A stretch of DNA of 64,000 nt, taken from the NCBI RefSeq assembly GCF_004011695.2, contig NC_082406.1, positions 1,240,001 to 1,304,000 of the forward strand, written 5' to 3'. Origin of the DNA: Ascochyta rabiei. Taxonomy: Eukaryota; Ascomycota; Dothideomycetes; Pleosporales; Didymellaceae. A program made the translations under genes and the position numbers. A model generated the notes under the pieces. That model saw only the letters and a list, made by a program, of their open reading frames with translations, searched no databases and was not told the DNA's origin. This document shows positions 11,103 through 21,640 of the stretch, in pieces. Within the stretch, counting starts at the first letter, position 1. Each line of letters opens with the position of its first letter.

Positions 11103-11537
11103 CTAGGTAGCTGGCGAGGCACATATGCTAATGGACGCTGCAGGACAGTTAGGATTAACTTCCTTAGCCAGGTCTAACTCGCCAGCCTTAACTATTCCAT
11201 TCGCCAAACACAGCGCCTTTTGCCGCACACGTTCATTTGCCTGTTTTAGAATTTTCTTATTACGCAACAATCGCGCAATAACAGTTATAAGGAGCAACTT
11301 GTCTTCTTCTACCTTTTTCTTATACTCCTTGCAAGTCTTATCTAACAACGCCTAAGACATGTTTACACATGGCTTGCCAGCCTTTATACACTTGGCACAC
11401 TTTAGACCTTTTAGACTACTAGGCATAATAAAGCACTTGTAGCCGCTAAAGAAACAACAATTGTAAGGGACTTTGGCAGGTGTATTAGCTTAGCGGATTT
11501 CTAATGCAAGACAGATGTTGCAGGCGTGCAAGGACAT
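11103..11537 (-). pseudogene. A1 antisense frame: Cys-cluster plus coiled-coil protein, two internal stops
   Basis: This reads opposite to gag-pol, between the chromodomain and the 3' LTR. From ATG at 11537-11535 about 144 codons run to the stop at 11105-11103, broken only by TAA (11492-11490) and TAG (11354-11352), both explicable as RIP of CAA/CAG or TGG. The N-terminal part is Cys-rich: HACNICLA, NCCFFSGYKC, then KCAKCIKAGKPC, a C-x2-C-x6-C cluster at residues 47-57. A charged, heptad-like stretch follows (KEYKKKVEEDK ... RLLRNKKILKQANERVRQ). The stretch 11348-11103 is open for 81 codons. Equivalent frames exist in A2, C and the truncated C. The function is unknown. A zinc-binding, DNA- or protein-binding accessory factor is only a guess. 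Confidence 0.65.
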
Positions 11538-11614
11538 CTTAACTTACAGGTTACTAGATGCAGAGATTGCAGATTATATAAAACTCTAAAAGACAATTAT
11601 ATAGTTTAAGGACA

Positions 11615-11637
11615 AACTAAAGGGGAAGAGGGGATAG
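11615..11637 (+). other. A1 polypurine tract
   Basis: AAAGGGGAAGAGGGGATAG lies directly before the 3' LTR, where plus-strand DNA synthesis is primed in LTR retrotransposons. Confidence 0.8.
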
Positions 11638-12124
11638 TGTTACAATCCTGTGCTAGGGCACGGCACAAACATAAGTACCAGCCAACCAAGACCCCTGACT
11701 CCGCCCTGAAGGAACGAACAGTAGAGAAGGACAGAACAGATAGGGATGTTACGTAACTGCTCGTTAATAAGCATAACACACGTAACTGCTTGTTAATAAG
11801 CATAATATAATATGCTTGTCTACAAGCACCCTTATATATTTTATTAGACTAACTCTAGTTACTTATTAATAAGTAATGTATCTTATTAGTATATAGTTAA
11901 TAGGAACACAACCCTTATAGTTCGTGTTTAACCTTATTAATTAAGTTTGTCTTTAGAATCTTAACCTGCTCTTAAACTAGACAGTCTACTCTGTACTATT
12001 CATTGCACCCTATCTTTACGAGCTTTGCTTAGTTGATAACCCTTACCGATCCAGTACCCGTACTCATCCCCAAGAACCAATAGAATCAGTGCTTACGGTC
12101 TTTAACTAAAGTACGAATTCAACA
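11638..12124 (+). repeat. A1 3' LTR
   Basis: 487 bp, TGTTACAATCC...AATTCAACA. Pairs with 5492-5978. Confidence 0.95.
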
Positions 12125-13290
12125 GGGGTGTTCTTTAGCTGTAGTAGAGTAAATATATAGAGGACTACGTTAAGCTTTAATATTATAGCGTCTAGGTTAT
12201 ATAGGACTAGTCTAGCACCTCTAAAGCTTATACAGATATTCTCCTTTATAATTACCCTCTTAAAAGCTACTTTAAAGGCTAGTAGGAAGGCTTCCTTCTT
12301 ATTCTGCTTAGTGCTGTACTATGCTAAGCTACTAATCTTATCTCTATATACCTGCTTTAAAGGTAAGAAATAACCTATATTAAGTAGCTATAGTAGGTGT
12401 AATAAGTATATAGGTATATAGAGAATAATAATCTTTGTTTTCTTATAGTATTTATAGAGTCTATATAAGTTATAGCTCTTATAGCTATCTATAATTAGTA
12501 GTCTATATAACCCTACACTATACGCTATTATATAGGTATTAAAGTACTTTAACTAGGTATGACTAAGCTTATTTAACGTCTAGCTATTATAGCTAATCTA
12601 AATAACCTAGTCCTAGGGTAGGTTGTAGAACTAGGAGGAAATAAGGACCTTACTAGGGAAGATTAGAAAGAGTAGTAGATCCTACTCTTCTACGTTTACT
12701 TCCTAGATATATATAACCTACCTATAGTTTTCTAGCTATATTCTCTTTACGCTTTACTTCTTAGAGCCTATAAAGACTATCTAGCTATAAATAACCTCTA
12801 TTATAAAGCCTATCTTATTAAAGTTATATATGTCTATATCTATAATACTATACTTTGTCTTTATATTAGCTACTAGCTTAAACTAGGGTGTTATAACGCG
12901 TAGATCTTTATTTAGGGCTTACTATTAATTATATAGACAACGTCTTTAAAGCTTAATCTCTAGGTAACACGTTCTAAAGTTATCTACCTAGTACTTACTA
13001 ATAGGCTTTCTACTATACTCTATAAGCAGACTATTTACTATATCTTACACTTTAGCCTTTTTAGTACCTATCCCTTATAAATTAAGGTTAAGTAACTGTT
13101 AGACGAGTGCCTTATCCTCTAGCTTATATAGCTTCTTTAATTTAGGCTTGTAATTATGTTTTAGGAGGGCTTTAGCGCGTTAGTCTTATAGAGTGCTTTA
13201 GGGAACGCTAAAGGCTGTAATAACATGTCTTTTACTCTTATTGTAATCTTTAATTATAGCCTAGATAGTAAGCTATAATATACCTTTAGT
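12125..13290 (-). pseudogene. Pogo1 transposase, N-terminal and DDE core portion
   Basis: The reverse strand aligns with pogo2. The segment 12540-12300 corresponds to the second catalytic Asp region (LLIIDSYKSY in pogo2) through the block before the third acidic residue (GCFAPLK in pogo2). It is heavily RIP-mutated and the frame continues at 5491 after the A1 insertion. The family is Fot1/pogo DDE transposases, which cut and paste at TA dinucleotides. Confidence 0.85.
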
Positions 13291-13350
13291 ATAGAGTTAT
13301 TATATATTATATTGTAGTAGTATTATAGTATAAGTGTAAGAGTGTTAAAA

Positions 13351-13404
13351 TTTTAGTAGGGTAGATAGGTTACTTAGGTTAGATAGGTTACTTATAAACT
13401 ATAT
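13351..13404 (-). repeat. Pogo1 right terminal inverted repeat
   Basis: Inverse of 4923-4976, followed by the TA target at 13405-13406. Confidence 0.9.
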
Positions 13405-14250
13405 TATCTAGATAATATACTAGTATACTGTAAGATAGAGGAAGACTATATTAGATACGTTAAGAAGGTCTTAGAGAGGCTTTATAAGGTAAACCTCTAT
13501 ATACACCTAGATAAGTATAAATAGCACTATTAATATATAGAGTACCTAAGGTATATATTCTTACCTAAAGAGGTAAGTATTAACCTTAATAGGGTTATAG
13601 ATAACCTAAGAGAAGCTAATTTAGTATATAGTTTACAATATTTAAGTATTTATAGGTTTTACAAACTACTTTTAGAGGTTTATTATAGAATTTTCTAAAT
13701 TTGCCTCGCTACTAACCTAAATAACCTAGAGGAGGCTTAGTTTAGTTAGATCTAGTTAAGTAATAAGAAAGAAGAAGAGTAAACCTCTTAAGCTAAGTAA
13801 AGAATCCTTTTAAGCTTTCTAGAATATAAAGACTTTATTTATTAATGTTCTAATTGTAGTTTATTTATACCTAAGAGACAAACTAAGATAGAAGTAGATG
13901 CCTCTAGAGGCGCTATCTCTAAAATCCTTAGTTAATTAGTGCCTAGGGAGGGGAAGCTAGCCTAATACAGGCCTGTAGACTTCTATTTAAAGTAGTTAAT
14001 CTAAGTAGAGTATAGCTATAATAATAGTAATAAGAAACTTCTTATAATTATCTAATACCTATAATATTAGTAAAGATACTTAGACAGTACCTTCTGTAAG
14101 ATCCTAACTAACTACTAAAACCTTAAATAGCTAATAGAGATAGAAGCTCTTAGCTATTAGTAGGTAAGGGTATACTTAGTGCTATGTAAGTTTATTTCTA
14201 AAATAAATTACTATCTAGATTTTACTTACCCTATAGATAGACTCTTATAG
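13405..14250 (+). pseudogene. Gypsy B RT (second half) and RNase H
   Basis: The frame starts YLDNILVY, completing the YxDD motif whose Tyr codon lies at 4921/13405 (second Asp now Asn). It continues ERLYKVNLYIHLDKC and EYLRYIFLPKEV. RNase H follows around 13890-14060, EVDASRGAISKIL and EYSYNNSNKKLL. Stops are of RIP type. Confidence 0.85.
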
Positions 14251-14599
14251 TGTCTAGATTATATAAGAGAGGTATAAGACCCCTTATTAAAGTATACTAA
14301 GGCTTTTATCTAACTACTTTAGAAGATTCTAGTAAGAAGGAACTCTAATACTCCCCTAGTAGTAGCTATAACCCCTTGTTTGTCTATAAAGAGAAGTAAA
14401 GGCATAAGAGATTTTAAAAGAGAAGAACTAAGAAAGAACAGTTACACTAAGCTAATAACAGACTCTAATAACATAGATAAACTCTCTAGTACAAAAGGCG
14501 AGCTAAGCAACGTTAAAATAGGCTAAAATAGCCTAAGAAAAATTAACTTTATAAAGAAAAATAAATCTAGCTTATAAGGCCTAAGAATAAGGTGTAAGT
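14251..14599 (+). other. Gypsy B linker between RNase H and integrase
   Basis: No domain was recognised. It is presumed to be the tether region of gypsy B pol, lying in the expected place. No other feature was seen. Confidence 0.4.
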
Positions 14600-14734
14600 A
14601 ATCTAAGAATGTAATAATAACCTAATATTAGAACACTTAAGAGTACAAAGAACCTTATAGAAGAATTAGCGTAGATATACCTAAAAGAGTATTATTAAGA
14701 ATATATCTAACTATTTATATAACTGTTTAGTATA
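14600..14734 (+). pseudogene. Gypsy B integrase zinc finger, first half
   Basis: The frame reads HLRVQRTL and SIIKNISNYLYNCLV up to the TA target of pogo2. It resumes at 16582-16584 as the next codons of the same finger. Confidence 0.75.
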
Positions 14735-16581
14735 ACGTGTTTTACTACTAAGCAGTTACTACTACTAAGTAGTTACCCCTTACTAACATTGCGACTATTA
14801 TAGACTATTATAATAATACTACAACAACGTAATACGCAATTAACCTATAATAAAGGCACACTCTACCTTACTATCTAGGCTACCTAAGCTACCTCTTCTA
14901 ATACTACAAAACATATTTCTAGAGTATTTAACGTTCTCTAAACAACGTTAGTATAATAACGCGCTAGAAAGCGCACCTAACGCAACTGTTAACCTAACTT
15001 AAGTAAGCTAGATAAGATAGAGGAGAAGGTAATAGTAGCACGTATACTTAAGCTAGATATATAAGAAATTAGTGCTAAAAGAACTATAATGTAAGAAATA
15101 GCTAATAATCTCCTTACTACATGCAGTAAAGAACCTGTTAGTAAGAACTAGGGAGACAGGTTTAGAACACGTACTAAGAAGGTTAAGCTTTAAAACAGTT
15201 GCTTATATAATTATTAATAAGCCCTAATTAAAGATCTACGCGTTATAGAGCTCTAGTTTAAGCTAGTTAGGAATATAAAGGAGAAGTACAGAATTCTAGA
15301 TAAAGACATATATAACTTTAATAAGTCTAGCTTTATAATAGGTATAATTACTACTTAGATAGTCTTTATAGGCTCTAAGAAGTAAAGTAATCCTAAGAAG
15401 ATATAGCTAGGTAATTGTAACTAGGTTATAATTATCTAGGGTATCTACGCTAGTAGGTAGGCTATCCTACCCTTTATTATCTTTAGTAGTAAGGCTCTTA
15501 TATTAAGCTAGTATATAGGACTACCTTATAACTACGTAATTAAGACTAGCGCTAATAGCTAGATAATAAATAAGCTTAGTATAAAGTAGCTAAAGTACTT
15601 TAATATATATATAAAGAAGCGTACTATAGGCATATACTATCTACTAATTATAGATAGCTATAAGAGCTACTAGAGCTATAAATTCTATAAGTACTATAAG
15701 GAACAGAAGATTCTTACTCTCCATATACCTTCTTACTTATTACACCTACTGCAGCTGCTTAATATAGGCTGTTTTGCCCCTTTAAAGCAGGCGTACTCTA
15801 CTAAGATTAATAGCTAGGTAAGGTACTCTGTTACGTAAGTAAAGAAAGAACTATTCTTACTAGCCTTTTATATTGCTTTTAATAAGGTAATTATAAAGGA
15901 AAATATCCTAGTAAGCTTTAGAGGCTCTAGATTAGTACCCTACAACCTAGAGTAAGTGCTATTAAAGCTTAATGTAGTGCTTTGCACGCTAACACCTCTA
16001 CTACTAGAGGCTACTCTATAGAAGTTAAAAACACTAGCTACCCTAAAGGAGATAGAGGCGTAATTAACGCTAGTTTATAAGCGCATATAAAGGTATAGAG
16101 AATTACTAGTCTCTTCTCTTCTATAGGCTGTTAATTTACTTATAAAAGGTATAGCTATTATAAGTTATAATTTAGTATTGTAGGTATAGGAACTAGCTAG
16201 TATTTGTAAGGCAATAGCTACTCTAATAGAGCAGCGCAGTTATAAAAGAAAGTATATTTAAATAGAGAAGAGTCTTATAGTAGGTAACGTATAGAATTTA
16301 ATAGCTAAGAAGGACTATAGTAGTAGGATAGCAGCTAAACAGCCTGTAAAGAGGGTACGTAAGAAGAGGCACTATAGGTGTTGTAGTAAGACTAGCTATA
16401 ACACGCGTACCTGTATAGCAGAAATTATAGATATAGATAATAGTAACGCTTCTAAATAGTATATTAGGCTAGAGTAATTATTAGTATAGTGTTGTAGTGC
16501 AGGAGTAATAGTCTATAATAATTACGATTTTAGTAAGGGGTAACTACTTAGGGGTAGTAACTGCTTAGTAGTAAAACACGT
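14735..16581 (+). mobile_element. Pogo2: complete Fot1/pogo-like transposon
   Basis: 1,847 bp with about 51-bp inverted repeats (14735-14785 and 16531-16581; ACGTGTTTTACTACTAAGCA) and TA on both flanks (14733-14734, 16582-16583). It encodes one transposase on the + strand. It is RIP-mutated and inactive. It belongs to the same group as pogo1 but has a different TIR sequence, so it is another family member. Confidence 0.9.
14960..16470 (+). pseudogene. Pogo2 DDE transposase
   Basis: A helix-turn-helix/CENP-B-like N-terminus (about 15000-15330) is followed by the DDE core. The first catalytic motif reads YNFNKSSFIIG near 15310-15345, where FDESG is expected, so Asp-to-Asn and Glu-to-Lys fit G-to-A changes. 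The second reads LLIIDSYKSY (15640-15670) with the Asp kept. Then come LHLLQLLNIGCFAPLKQAY (15740-15795) and a C-terminal zinc-knuckle-like RHYRCCSKTSYNTRTC (16366-16415). Stops are mostly TAG/TAA. The family cuts and pastes the transposon at TA sites. No active product is expected. Confidence 0.85.
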
Positions 16582-17760
16582 TATAAGAGATTAAATACTA
16601 TCTAATATAAACTATATAGGTTATTATAACCTTTACTAGTACTAAGTTAACTCTAGAAGAACGTAATAATAGAATATATTATAGGATTACCCTCTAGTAA
16701 TGTAGTTAGGTTAGTGTACAACTATATACTAGTAGTACATAAAATAATAAAAAAATTGTATTATATACTAGCTAGACCTAATTAGGATAGAAAAGGTCTA
16801 ATAGATGTTAAGATTAGAAAAATGATTTAATTACATAGTGCCCTAGCACAAATCGTTTTAGATTAGAGGCTTTTAATAAATTTAAAGATAGAGAAAACCT
16901 TTTACTATAATTTAAACTTAGGAAGAGTCTTACCCTTAGCCTATTATCTATAGTAGGATAGTTAAATAGAAAGGTACAATTAGACTCTTAAATAGTACTT
17001 ATATTACTACTATACTCTAGAATAAGATAAATAGGTCCTATAGATTCTTAGTATAGAATTTGTATATAATAATAGTATTTATATATCTATAAATTTAATA
17101 TCCTTCTAAGCCTATTACAGCATAGATCTAAGGGGCGTAGATTTACCTACTTTAGTATTAAGAGGCAGAAAATCCCTACTTATAAAGAAATTAGCAGCTA
17201 TATTGTCTCTCTTATATACTACCTATAAAGTAAATATAGAGAAGTAAAACAATTACTAAAAGATATACTTAGATAAGAACCAACTACTAGCACCCTTTAG
17301 AGTAGGTAATAAAGTACTAATCTTTAGTAAAACATTAGCATAGTACGTCTAAAGAAGAAGCTAGATTGAGAATTACTAGGACCTAGGACTATTATAGCCT
17401 AGATTGGTTCTAGTGTATATAAAGTAGGCCTTCTAGAAATAAAAGAGATCTATCTAGTATTTTACATATTACTATTAGATATAAATTTACTAAGAAGTTA
17501 ATAACTAACTATATAGAAACAAATATAAGAAACTATAGTTAAAGGGGGAGATAGGGTATTAAATATAGAAAAAGTCCTAAATAGAAGGCAGTTATTAAAG
17601 AGACAGTAGAAATATCTAATTAAATAGAAAGAATTTACTAACTTAGAAAATTCCTAGGAGATTAGCACAAATCTGTCTAAAGAAGCGCTAAAACAATACT
17701 AGAAAACAATATAGTAACTACTTAAGATACGTAAAAGACGTTAAGGTTAAAGTCTTAAAA
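16582..17760 (+). pseudogene. Gypsy B integrase core, C-terminus and chromodomain
   Basis: It resumes the zinc finger broken by pogo2 and continues with KLTLEERNNRIYYRITL (16640-16690). It then gives AYYL(stop)QDG-like core sequence near 16940 (A-x-x-x-DG/Q), PFRVGNKVLI (17300-17325) and a chromodomain-like RQ(stop)KYLIK(stop)KEFTNLEN (17600-17650). All acidic core positions are uncertain because of RIP. Confidence 0.75.
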
Positions 17761-18199
17761 AGGGTAGAATTAATAAGGCTAAATTTCTTTACCTAATTAT
17801 GAATATTCCCTATAAGGGTTTTTAAATCGGTTAGTAAATAATAGTTTACGCTAAGAAATAATATTACTCTACCTTACTATAAGAAATACAGACTAGCTAA
17901 AGTAGATAGTTCTTAGCCTATTGTAGCTATATCTAATATAAGAAAGTAAGGAAAGTTACACGCTATATTATATAGTTATTACTATAAAGATATAGTAGAG
18001 AATTAGTATAAAAGAATATCTTTCTACTCTTATTCTAACTATCTAAGAGTATAATACATCTTATTACTATATTAGCCTAGAACTATATACTAACTATATA
18101 CTTAGTTATTATTAGTCTACCCTTATTACTATAGAGAGACATTTTAACTAAAACTAGTACTATTAGTATAAGTAGTAGCCTTATAAGCGTAAATCTTCT
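17761..18199. other. AT-rich sequence with no recognised feature
   Basis: It may hold the 3' LTR of gypsy B, but no copy at the left end could be matched. Nothing else was seen. Confidence 0.4.
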
Positions 18200-18412
<213 letters not shown>

Positions 18413-18800
18413 TAGCGGCAGCCTTTTTAGCGGCCTCCTACTCTTCCTTTTCCTCTTAGATTTAACTAAGTGTGTTTCTAGTACTTATAATCTAGTACGT
18501 TAATAACAAAAGGAGTTAGATTTTGTTAAAATAGGTTAAACTATGCTATAATACCTTCTTATAAAGGGTGTTTAGCGCGTTAGGATTAGATTTACTACTA
18601 CTCTCTTCTAACATCTTCTTTTACTTTATTAAAGCCTTAACAGCGCTAGACTAAGTTTAAGTATACTCTTTAATATAGATGCTTAATAAAGCTAACTTAT
18701 ATATGTTAGTGTTGCTATTATAGAATATAAGTAGGTCTTTTTATAGTAAATAGTTTCTATAAAGGTTATAAGATGCTATAATAAGCTAAAGGAGATATAA
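18413..18800 (-). pseudogene. Degraded reading frame with acidic/Ala-Lys segment leading into poly-Thr
   Basis: Read on the - strand: MLEESSSKSNPNALNTLYKK near 18610-18550, then after RIP-type stops EEKEE(stop)EAAKKAAANTATTA running into the (ACT)n array. The reading could be the C-terminal end of a pogo-like transposase, which often has such Lys/Glu/Ala tails, or the Thr-rich end of another gene. Identity is not established. Confidence 0.4.
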
Positions 18801-19223
18801 CATACTCTTAAATTCTACCTAGCAGTAATTCAGCCTAATTAACAATAGATTTGCCTAGCGTAGTCTAGTTATTAATAGATATAGCTGTAGTAGTATATGT
18901 TATAGACGTAGTCTTAATACTAGTAGCATTAATAACGTAGTATAAGTAGTATTAACTGTATAATAACTAATATAAGAGTGCGCTTAGTTACTAGAAACAC
19001 TTAAATAGCTGTTAGCATCCTTATTAGAGCCTTAAATATGTTAAAAGATTCTAAAACAAGCTAAAAGGAGACAAAACACGTACTAATAGGTAATTCCTAT
19101 TACTATTAGAATAATTTCTGTAATAGTAGGCCTAAGTGTTACTACAGCGCAGACTACCCTCTAAAGCTAAATTAATAGAGAAATAATAGTCCCTTTTTAT
19201 ATTACTATTAGTAATATAGTAGA
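18801..19223. other. AT-rich sequence with no recognised feature
   Basis: No family match was seen by eye. The base composition matches the surrounding RIP-affected DNA. Confidence 0.4.
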
Positions 19224-19390
19224 GATATAGTATATAGTGTGCTAGTATATAGAGTAAATACCTTAGTAATACTAGTAAATAGGGGGGATAACCTTAGTAA
19301 TCCTATTAGATACTAGGTATAAGAGGGGTATCTATCTATCTATTCTCTCTCTCTCTCTCTCTCTCTTTCCTAATGTGCCTGCTAAACAAG
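19224..19390 (-). repeat. 228-bp repeat, inverted copy 4
   Basis: Reverse complement of the 3348-3575 type: CCTTAGTAATACTAGTAAAT, ATACTAGGTATAAGAGGGGT, then a (CT)n run. It is followed by AAGATGCTTCGATAC, also found after copy 5. Confidence 0.8.
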
Positions 19391-19614
19391 ATGCTTCGAT
19401 ACTTATACTAGAACAAAATAGTAACCTAACTATGGGGCATAGTATAGCAGGTAAAACTAAAACTCTGCTACTCTAAAGGCTAGGGCACTTCCTAGGAATT
19501 ATCCCGGTAATTCTGGACTAAGACGTTATTATCTTAAATTCTGCCACTCTAATAGCTAAGGAACGCCCTAGGAATTATCCTGTTAAATCTAGACTAGGAT
19601 GTTATTATTAGACT

Positions 19615-19735
19615 TATTAGCACGCCTCTTAGCACGCCTCTTAGCACGCATCTTAGCACGCCTCTTAGCTTACCTCTTAGCTTGCCTCTTAGCACGCCTC
19701 TTAGTACGCCTCTTAGCACCTCTTAGCACCTTCCC
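19615..19735. repeat. 12-bp tandem repeat (TTAGCACGCCTC)n
   Basis: About nine imperfect units of TTAGCACGCCTC, followed by AGATCTAGTAGATCTAG-type repeats to about 19850. The reverse complement of related repeats occurs at 4330-4430 in the TIR element. Confidence 0.85.
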
Positions 19736-20059
19736 TAGCACATCTAGTAGATCTAGTAGTACTTAGATCTAGTATATCTAGTATATCTATTAGCACTTAG
19801 ATCTAGTATATCTAGTAGATCTAGCAGATCTATTAGATCCTAAGGCATATTATATGCTAGCTAATTAGCACCTACTAGGTAATACCTAGTAGCATCTAAT
19901 TAGACAGAAGAAAATACCTCTATCTATTATTAGTAGCTATCTGTAGGTTGCACCTTAGCACTGCCTCTCCCTATTACTAAGTAGCTATCTTATCTAGATT
20001 AGTATTAGTAATAGCTATTATAGCATAAAAGGACTATACTATTAAGGTAGAGGAGATTT

Positions 20060-20157
20060 ATACTAGTGTATAGAGTAACTTTCTTAGTAATACTAGTAAG
20101 TAGGCAGAATAACCTTAGTAATCCTATTAGATACTAGGTATAAGAGAGGTATCTATC
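20060..20157 (-). repeat. 228-bp repeat, inverted copy 5, first part
   Basis: The copy is cut at CTATC by the gypsy C element and continues at 27067-27200. Confidence 0.8.
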
Positions 20158-20672
20158 TGTTATAATCTATAGAATAAAGAAAGGATATAAGCTAATTATA
20201 GTATATATAGCATAGTAAGTATAATAAGTTATTAGGCTTAGTGTAAGTAAACATAACAGCGTTAACACTTAGTAAGAGGCTAAGGATTATGTAATATAAT
20301 TAGGCTTAGTATAATTAGTACGATTAGTAATTAGTGTAATTAGTAATTAGTGTAATTAGTAATTAGTGTAATTAGTAATTAGTGTAATTAGAGAATCCTT
20401 AACACTAATTAGTCTATATTACTACTACTATTATTAAAGTATATAGTTAAGTAGGAACACAACCCTTATAGTTTATATTTAACCTTATTAATTAAGTTTA
20501 TCTTTAGAATCTTAACCTGCGCTTAAACTAGATAGTCTACTCTGTACTATTTAGTGCAACCTATCTTTATAAGCTTTGCTTAGTTAATAACCCTAACTAA
20601 TCTACTAGTACTTATCCTTAAGAACTAATAGAATTAGTGCTTATAGTCTTTAACTAAAGTACAACTTTAACA
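20158..20672 (+). repeat. Gypsy C 5' LTR
   Basis: 515 bp. It carries an internal 15-16-bp tandem repeat (TAATTAGTGTAATTAG) at 20330-20395. Pairs with 26552-27066. Confidence 0.95.
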
Positions 20673-20689
20673 TTTTGAACACCCCTAAG

Positions 20690-21640
20690 ATAAGTACTAT
20701 TAGATCCTATGCTACCCCTATTAACTCTTTATCTAGTAATATTAACATAGATATAACTGTTACTACAAGTATTATAAATATTAATAAGCCTAACCTTTAC
20801 TATAGAGATTGTAGTAAGCTTAATAACTAGCTTATACAGTAGGACCTCTTCTTTACCTTCTAAGGTAAGAAGGTTTCTAAGGCTAAATAAGTAGTCCTTG
20901 CAGCTAGCTACATGCGTAGTAAAGTGTTTACCTAGATTAAGCCCTTTATACAGTAGTACTAAGCTAGTAAGGCCCTAGATCATATAGATAAATAGATAAA
21001 AGACTTTAACCTATTTAAAGAAAAGGTTAAGCTAATCTTTAGAGTCTCTAACAAACTACACATTACTTAACGTAATATTTAGAAGATTAGACAGGACAAG
21101 TTAGCTGCTAACTACGCTGTAGAGTTTTAGCAGCTTACTGCTAACACTAACTAGGATAACACTGCCCTAATTATAATCTTTGCATAAGAATTAAAGCCTA
21201 AGGTAAAGGAAGAATTTATACGCACCAGCGCAAGCACAGAAACTCTTAATAAGCTTATTAATACTGCTATTAACATTAACGTACAACTCTATAAACTTTA
21301 GTAAGAACTTTAAGATAACCCTAGAGCACGTACTACTGTTATTACTACTAATAAGCTGCTACTAAGGAACTAGTAGCGTAACAACCTAAATTAAGGACAG
21401 TAAGGAGGTTGTAATTAGCTAAATACTAGTTGTTACACCTATAGTAACACTTAGAGTAGATACTATAGACCTAAAGTAATAGACCTCTTAAAACCTAATA
21501 AGGGACTACTAAAGTAATAGAATAAGAAGCCTAAGGGGGGTAACTAACATAGAGGTAGTAGCGACTGCTACGACTATAGTAAACTAGGCTACTTTATTAG
21601 AGACTGCTAGATAAATAAGGTTTACTGCTAGTTAAATATA
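20690..21640 (+). pseudogene. Gypsy C Gag relic
   Basis: Aligns with A1 gag (5995-6920), including INTAININVQLYKL (21268-21300) and a damaged knuckle near 21565-21610 (CYDYSKLGYFIRDC: two Cys/His positions now Tyr, as TGC-to-TAC and CAC-to-TAC would give). Confidence 0.8.

Larger units (their letters stand above)
5492..12124 (+). mobile_element. Gypsy A1: complete Ty3/gypsy chromovirus, lightly mutated
   Basis: A 6,633-bp element with 487-bp LTRs starting TGTTAC and ending AACA. The 5-bp flanks GGAGT (5487-5491) and GGGGT (12125-12129) are near-identical duplications. The order is gag, CCHC zinc knuckle, protease, RT, RNase H, integrase, chromodomain, then an antisense frame and a polypurine tract. 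It keeps far more CpA dinucleotides and longer open stretches than A2 or C, so it is the youngest or least RIP-affected copy here. Still, many TAG/TAA interrupt gag-pol and no complete protein can be made. It sits inside pogo1. Confidence 0.95.
4923..13404 (-). mobile_element. Pogo1: Fot1/pogo-like (Tc1-mariner) transposon, interrupted by gypsy A1
   Basis: The ends carry 54-bp inverted repeats (4923-4976 and 13351-13404) that differ by two bases and are flanked by TA on both sides (4921-4922, 13405-13406), as in Tc1/mariner elements. Without A1 and its duplicated target the element is about 1,844 bp, the usual size for the Fot1/pogo group. The transposase reads on the - strand in two blocks: 13290 to 12125, then 5491 to about 5100. 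It is RIP-mutated and dead. Each TIR contains an internal 18-bp direct repeat (TAAGTAACCTATCTAACC then TAAGTAACCTATCTACCC). Confidence 0.9.
2077..17760 (+). mobile_element. Gypsy B: old Ty3/gypsy element cut into four pieces by three insertions
   Basis: Four separated segments read as one retroelement pol on the + strand: RT N-terminal half (2600-3013), a short RT segment (4803-4922), RT remainder plus RNase H (13405-14250) with the start of the integrase zinc finger (14600-14734), then integrase and chromodomain (16582 to about 17760). Translation resumes in register across each junction once the insertion and one target duplication are skipped. The element is strongly RIP-mutated, and no gag was recognised. 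LTRs were not securely found: the left end is placed at the LTR of the previous element and the right end where coding similarity stops. It is the oldest layer of this nest. Confidence 0.75.

Noticed and set aside
11125..11355. + strand 76-codon frame in the A1 tail (and its counterpart at 57234-57443)
   Set aside because: It is the mirror of the - strand frame. The - strand version has the Cys cluster and coiled coil and extends much further.
19615..19735. Repeat array resembling CRISPR
   Set aside because: Units are 12 bp with no unique spacers. It is a minisatellite.
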